DNA of 64,000 nucleotides from Dirofilaria immitis (Eukaryota; Nematoda; Chromadorea; Rhabditida; Onchocercidae): contig JAKNDB010000064.1 in NCBI GenBank assembly GCA_024305405.1, forward strand, positions 1,612,001-1,676,000. The letters run 5' to 3'. The notes beneath the pieces are model-generated. The model did no database searches. It saw only the letters and a list, made by a program, of their open reading frames with translations, and had not been told where the DNA came from. Positions 60,990-64,000 of this stretch are shown here, piece by piece (within the stretch, counting starts at the first letter, position 1; each line of letters begins with the position of its first letter). A program made the position numbers and the translations under genes.

Positions 60990-61965
60990 TAATATTCGAG
61001 ATTTTATTCGAGGAGACTTTTTATCATTCTCAATTTTTGTTTATATATTTGTTGATTATCAATCTATTGTTTTATTATATAATCATTATCATTTATTATT
61101 ATTATTAATCAGTAGGTTAATATTGATTATTATTCGAGAGACTTTTTATCATTCTCAATTTCTGTTTATATATTTGTTGATTATCAATCTATTGTTTTAT
61201 TATATAATCATTATCATTTATTATTATTATTAATCAATAGATTAATATTGATTATTATTCGAGGAGACTTTTTATCATTCTCAATTTCTGTTTATATATT
61301 TGTTGATTATCAATCTATTGTTTTATTATATAATCATTATCATTTATTATTATTATTAATCAATAGATTAATATTGATTATTATTCGAGGAGACTTTTTA
61401 TCATTCTCAATTTCTGTTTATATATTTGTTGATTATCAATCTATTGTTTTATTATATAATCATTATCATTTATTATTATTATTAATCAGTAGGTTAATAT
61501 TGATTATTATTCGAGGAGACTTTTTATTATCCTCATTTTTGTTTATATATTTGTTGATTATCAATCTATTGTTTTATTATATAATCATTGTCATTTATTA
61601 TTATTATTAATCAGTAGGTTAATATTGATTATTATTCGAGGAGACTTTTTATCATTCTCAATTTTGTTTATATATTTGTTGATTATCAATCTATTGTTTT
61701 ATTATATAATCATTATCATTTATTATTATTATTAATCAGTAGGTTAATATTGATTATTATTCGAGGAGACTTTTTATCATTCTCAATTTTTGTTTATATA
61801 TTTGTTGATTATCAATCTATTGTTTTATTATATAATCATTATCATTTATTATTATTATTAATCAGTAGGTTAATATTGATTATTATTCGAGGAGACTTTT
61901 TATTATCCTCATTTTTGTTTATATATTTGTTATACAATCATTATCATTTGTTATCATTAATCAGT
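60990..61965. repeat. 126-bp tandem repeat, eight copies
   Basis: TCGAGGAGACTTTTTAT landmarks recur near 61010, 61136, 61261, 61387, 61513, 61638, 61763 and 61889, giving 125-126 bp spacing. Copies are more than 90% alike by eye, differing by AATCAGTAGG/AATCAATAGA variants and single-base indels. Because 126 is a multiple of three the + strand is open over several copies (82-, 120- and 75-codon frames). These read as hydrophobic I/L/Y strings and are not supported as genes. Confidence 0.96.
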
Positions 61966-62174
61966 AAAAGAAATTAGCTAAAATGTGATAACAAAAAGAA
62001 AAAAAATTTCTCTTTTAAAGTATACTTTTTTATCTCAGTGATTATTGATATATGTATTATTTTTAGTAAGTTAAAATTTTGGGTCAAAATTTTAGCTTAC
62101 TGAAAAATGAAATTTTCAATGTTTACAAAATGAGGGATATTTTTTTGAAATGGATTCAATGAATATCAATGCTA

Positions 62175-62240
62175 AAAAGCAAAGAAAAGAAAGGAGAGAG
62201 AGAGAGAGAAGAGGAAGAGAGGGAGAGGGAGAGAGGGAAA
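62175..62240. repeat. (GA)n purine tract
   Basis: GAGAGAGAG and GAGGGAGAGG runs. Confidence 0.88.
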
Positions 62241-62261
62241 AAAAAGACTGTTGTATGTGAT

Positions 62262-62396
62262 TTATTTGAAAGAAAGTTCAAAAAATAGCGCCGATCCCTG
62301 AAGACAATTGTTCATCAGTAAGCTTGGATTAACTACTTTGTAGATAAGATATGCCCTTATCCTTATCCCGAGAAACATTCCTATAGAATGGGCCAT
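62262..62396 (-). CDS. Possible 44-aa antisense ORF in a G+C patch of Hox intron 2
   Basis: The minus-strand ATG at 62396 opens MAHSIGMFLGIRIRAYLIYK and continues VVNPSLLMNNCLQGSALFFE to a TAA. The underlying 62280-62400 sequence is clearly richer in G+C than its surroundings. The minus strand also contains a near-consensus acceptor TTGTCTTCAG|G, and the plus strand a donor-like TCA|GTAAGC. No family is recognised. A conserved regulatory element is an equally good reading. Confidence 0.22.
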   Translation of the reverse strand: MAHSIGMFLGIRIRAYLIYKVVNPSLLMNNCLQGSALFFELSFK

Positions 62397-62499
62397 CGTT
62401 TCATATGCTACGTTATCAACAATCTATTGTTAACATTCTTATCAACAACTAATTGAAATTTCAATATTTGAATAAATTTTGAAATAAATAAAAAAAAAT

Positions 62500-62835
62500 C
62501 TGCTTCAAGAAGAAATCTATCAATACTTATAATTAATTACTATTTAATAATACGTCACTTACATCTATTATCACTTATCAGTTATCAAAATAATAGCAAT
62601 ACTATTTAATAATACTTCCAATCACATTTACATCTGTTATTAATTATCAGTAATCACAATAATCGCAACAATCAATCACTATTTAATAATACTTCATTTG
62701 CATCTATTATCAGTTATCAATAATCACAATAATCAATTACTATTTAGTAAAACTTCCAGTCACGTTTACATCTATTATCAGTTATCAATAATCACAGTAT
62801 TTAATTAGTAAATTAAAAAAAATTAATAATACTTT
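62500..62835. repeat. Degenerate tandem repeat of about 70-80 bp, four to five copies
   Basis: Shared blocks CAATTACTATTTAATAATAC, TTACATCTATTATCA and GTTATCAATAATCACAATAA. Copies differ by internal deletions. Confidence 0.88.
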
Positions 62836-63246
62836 CAATTACATTTATATCTCTTATCAATTATCAATAGTCACAATAAATTCATCCAATCAATTTTATC
62901 ATTTTGCAATAAAAACCCGAAAAAAACGCAGATTAAAATTTATTGTTATCTAATAATAAAAATTAATCAAATATGATAATTAATGATTGATCGTAGAGTA
63001 TCTTTTTTTTTTTTTTGTTCATAGTTATAAAATAAAAATTATTAATATTTTTAGCATTAATAATTTCAAATTATCCATAAATAATATAATATTTTCATTT
63101 TCTTAAAATGGATATTATATTGGATGAAAATTATTTTTAAATTAAATAATTGCTTTAATGGAAATTAAATTTAAATTTAAAATTTTTATAATTTCCTTTT
63201 TGTTCTTTTTCTATTATTTCGTAATTAATTTAAAATTATCGTATAT
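62836..63246. other. Intron 2 AT-rich sequence, nothing recognised
   Basis: Plain A/T sequence with poly-T at about 63004-63017. Confidence 0.5.
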
Positions 63247-63285
63247 TTAAACATGACAAATGTATTATACATTTGTCATGTTTAA
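63247..63285. other. Perfect 18-bp inverted repeat with 3-nt loop
   Basis: Arms TTAAACATGACAAATGTA (63247-63264) and its exact reverse complement (63268-63285) around TTA. The RNA would form an 18-bp hairpin and the DNA a cruciform. It is too short for a standard pre-miRNA. Confidence 0.93.
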
Positions 63286-63490
63286 TGAAATATATTAGAA
63301 CTATTTGTAATTAGTAAATTAAAATTTTACAAATGATATCAATGTTTCCCATGTATTTGATGTAATTTATCATTAAGCAAAGTCGTATTAATTTTAAACA
63401 TTTGCAAAATTAAATCAATCGAGCAAAAGGTTTATATAGCAAAAGGGAAACGATAAATTTTATCAAATTTCTTAACATTAACATTTAACA

Positions 63491-63533
63491 GAAACTCGTG
63501 AGAACTACTACAATTCGGACGAGTTTCGTTCTC
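63491..63533. other. Two interleaved inverted repeats (A-B-A'-B' order)
   Basis: GAAACTCGT (63491-63499) pairs with ACGAGTTTC (63519-63527). The adjoining GAGAAC (63500-63505) pairs with GTTCTC (63528-63533). The two blocks and their complements follow in pseudoknot-like order, so the stems would compete. It lies in a small G+C-richer patch near the right end of the window. Confidence 0.85.
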
Positions 63534-63684
63534 AACTTGTGACATTTTGTTATCAATTTTAATTTACTACTTACAACTGTTTTATTCGTTCATTAATTTT
63601 TAAAATAAAATTTTCAATCATACAGTAATTTTGTATATCTCATTGTATCGTATTGCTATTATTACAGTAATCTATTTGGTAATA

Positions 63685-63911
63685 TATTCCATAATCTGAA
63701 TGATAATCAGTTTATCTTATAATATTATTAACCAATCTAGACATATAACTAAATTTTATAGTTCATTAATTTTGATATATATCTATATATCACAATATAA
63801 TCTTTTTATTCTATAATCTGAATGATAATCAGTTTATCTTATGATATTATTAATTAACCTAGATATTTCTAATTCATTAATTTGATCGATATATATATCA
63901 TGATATAATCT
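63685..63911. repeat. Direct duplication of about 120 bp
   Basis: Two copies starting near 63689 and 63811 share ATAATCTGAATGATAATCAG, TTTATCTTATAATATTATTA and ATATATATCA...ATATAATCTT blocks. The last one is AT-rich and slightly diverged. Confidence 0.88.
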
Positions 63912-64000
63912 TATACATGAAATTATTAATAAAGATAAACTGATAACATTATATTAGCTAGTATTATTTAGTTATATTTAATTTATTTTTATTGATTTAA

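Larger units (their letters stand above)
55662..64000 (+). other. Hox intron 2, incomplete (more than 8.3 kb)
   Basis: Starts GTTAGT and extends past the window. No homeodomain signature (such as the recognition-helix WFQNRR) could be found on the + strand, so the DNA-binding exon must lie downstream. The intron is rich in minisatellites and has small G+C patches at 58620-58860, 59940-60010 and 62280-62400. Confidence 0.75.

Noticed and set aside
61248..61610. 120-codon ORF in the 126-bp array
   Set aside because: Open only because the unit is a multiple of three. The hydrophobic I/L/Y content matches AT-rich non-coding sequence, and adjacent copies carry frame-breaking indels.
63491..63533. 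Hammerhead ribozyme on the minus strand (CGAAAC is present)
   Set aside because: The obligatory CTGATGA core is absent nearby, so the ribozyme cannot be supported.
55662..64000. Homeodomain exon within the window
   Set aside because: I read the + strand for recognition-helix (WFQNRR-like) and helix-1 (LELEKEF-like) coding and found none. The G+C patches at 58.6, 59.9 and 62.3 kb do not encode homeodomain residues.

Overview
This window looks like animal nuclear DNA, most probably nematode. It is very AT-rich (by eye about a fifth to a quarter G+C), full of homopolymer runs, microsatellites and minisatellites, and has no operons, no ribosome-binding sites and no long intact ORFs. I saw no tRNA, rRNA, CRISPR array, transposase or reverse transcriptase. 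The species cannot be named from the sequence.

The one gene I can support strongly is the 5' part of a Hox gene on the + strand. Exon 1 (50262-50479) and exon 2 (55549-55661) have matching splice phases and together encode about 110 residues. The product starts MYPSW..DDS..YW, carries two alanine-rich stretches, and ends exon 2 with the hexapeptide FPWMKMSG, the PBX/EXD-contacting motif that lies just before the homeodomain in Hox proteins. From memory, the N-terminus and the MKMSG tail resemble nematode MAB-5 (Antennapedia group). The homeodomain exon is not in the window, so intron 2 is longer than 8.3 kb and the gene runs off the right edge.

Layout: 1-48.6 kb is a gene-poor AT-rich desert upstream of the Hox gene. 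It holds many short-period tandem arrays and a handful of small G+C islands (near 2.8, 23.1, 24.6, 26.6, 27.7, 28.8, 30.0, 30.3 and 41.3 kb), which are candidate enhancers, ncRNAs or small exons. 48.9-49.56 kb is the largest G+C-elevated block and probably the proximal promoter/5' leader, with inverted CCAAT motifs, a GC box and two short hairpins. Intron 1 (50480-55548) holds an island at 53.04-53.2 kb containing a phase-neutral 69-nt candidate cassette exon, and a (CTA)n tract of about 230 bp. Intron 2 (from 55662) holds several minisatellites, including an 88-bp higher-order repeat made of 22-bp monomers and a 126-bp tandem repeat, plus two small ORFs in locally G+C-richer sequence and two inverted-repeat structures near 63.2-63.5 kb.

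How it works together: only one gene is firmly present, so the likely role of most non-repeat islands is cis-regulation of this Hox gene or of a neighbour outside the window. That is inference. Comparison with related nematode genomes and RNA-seq would settle it.
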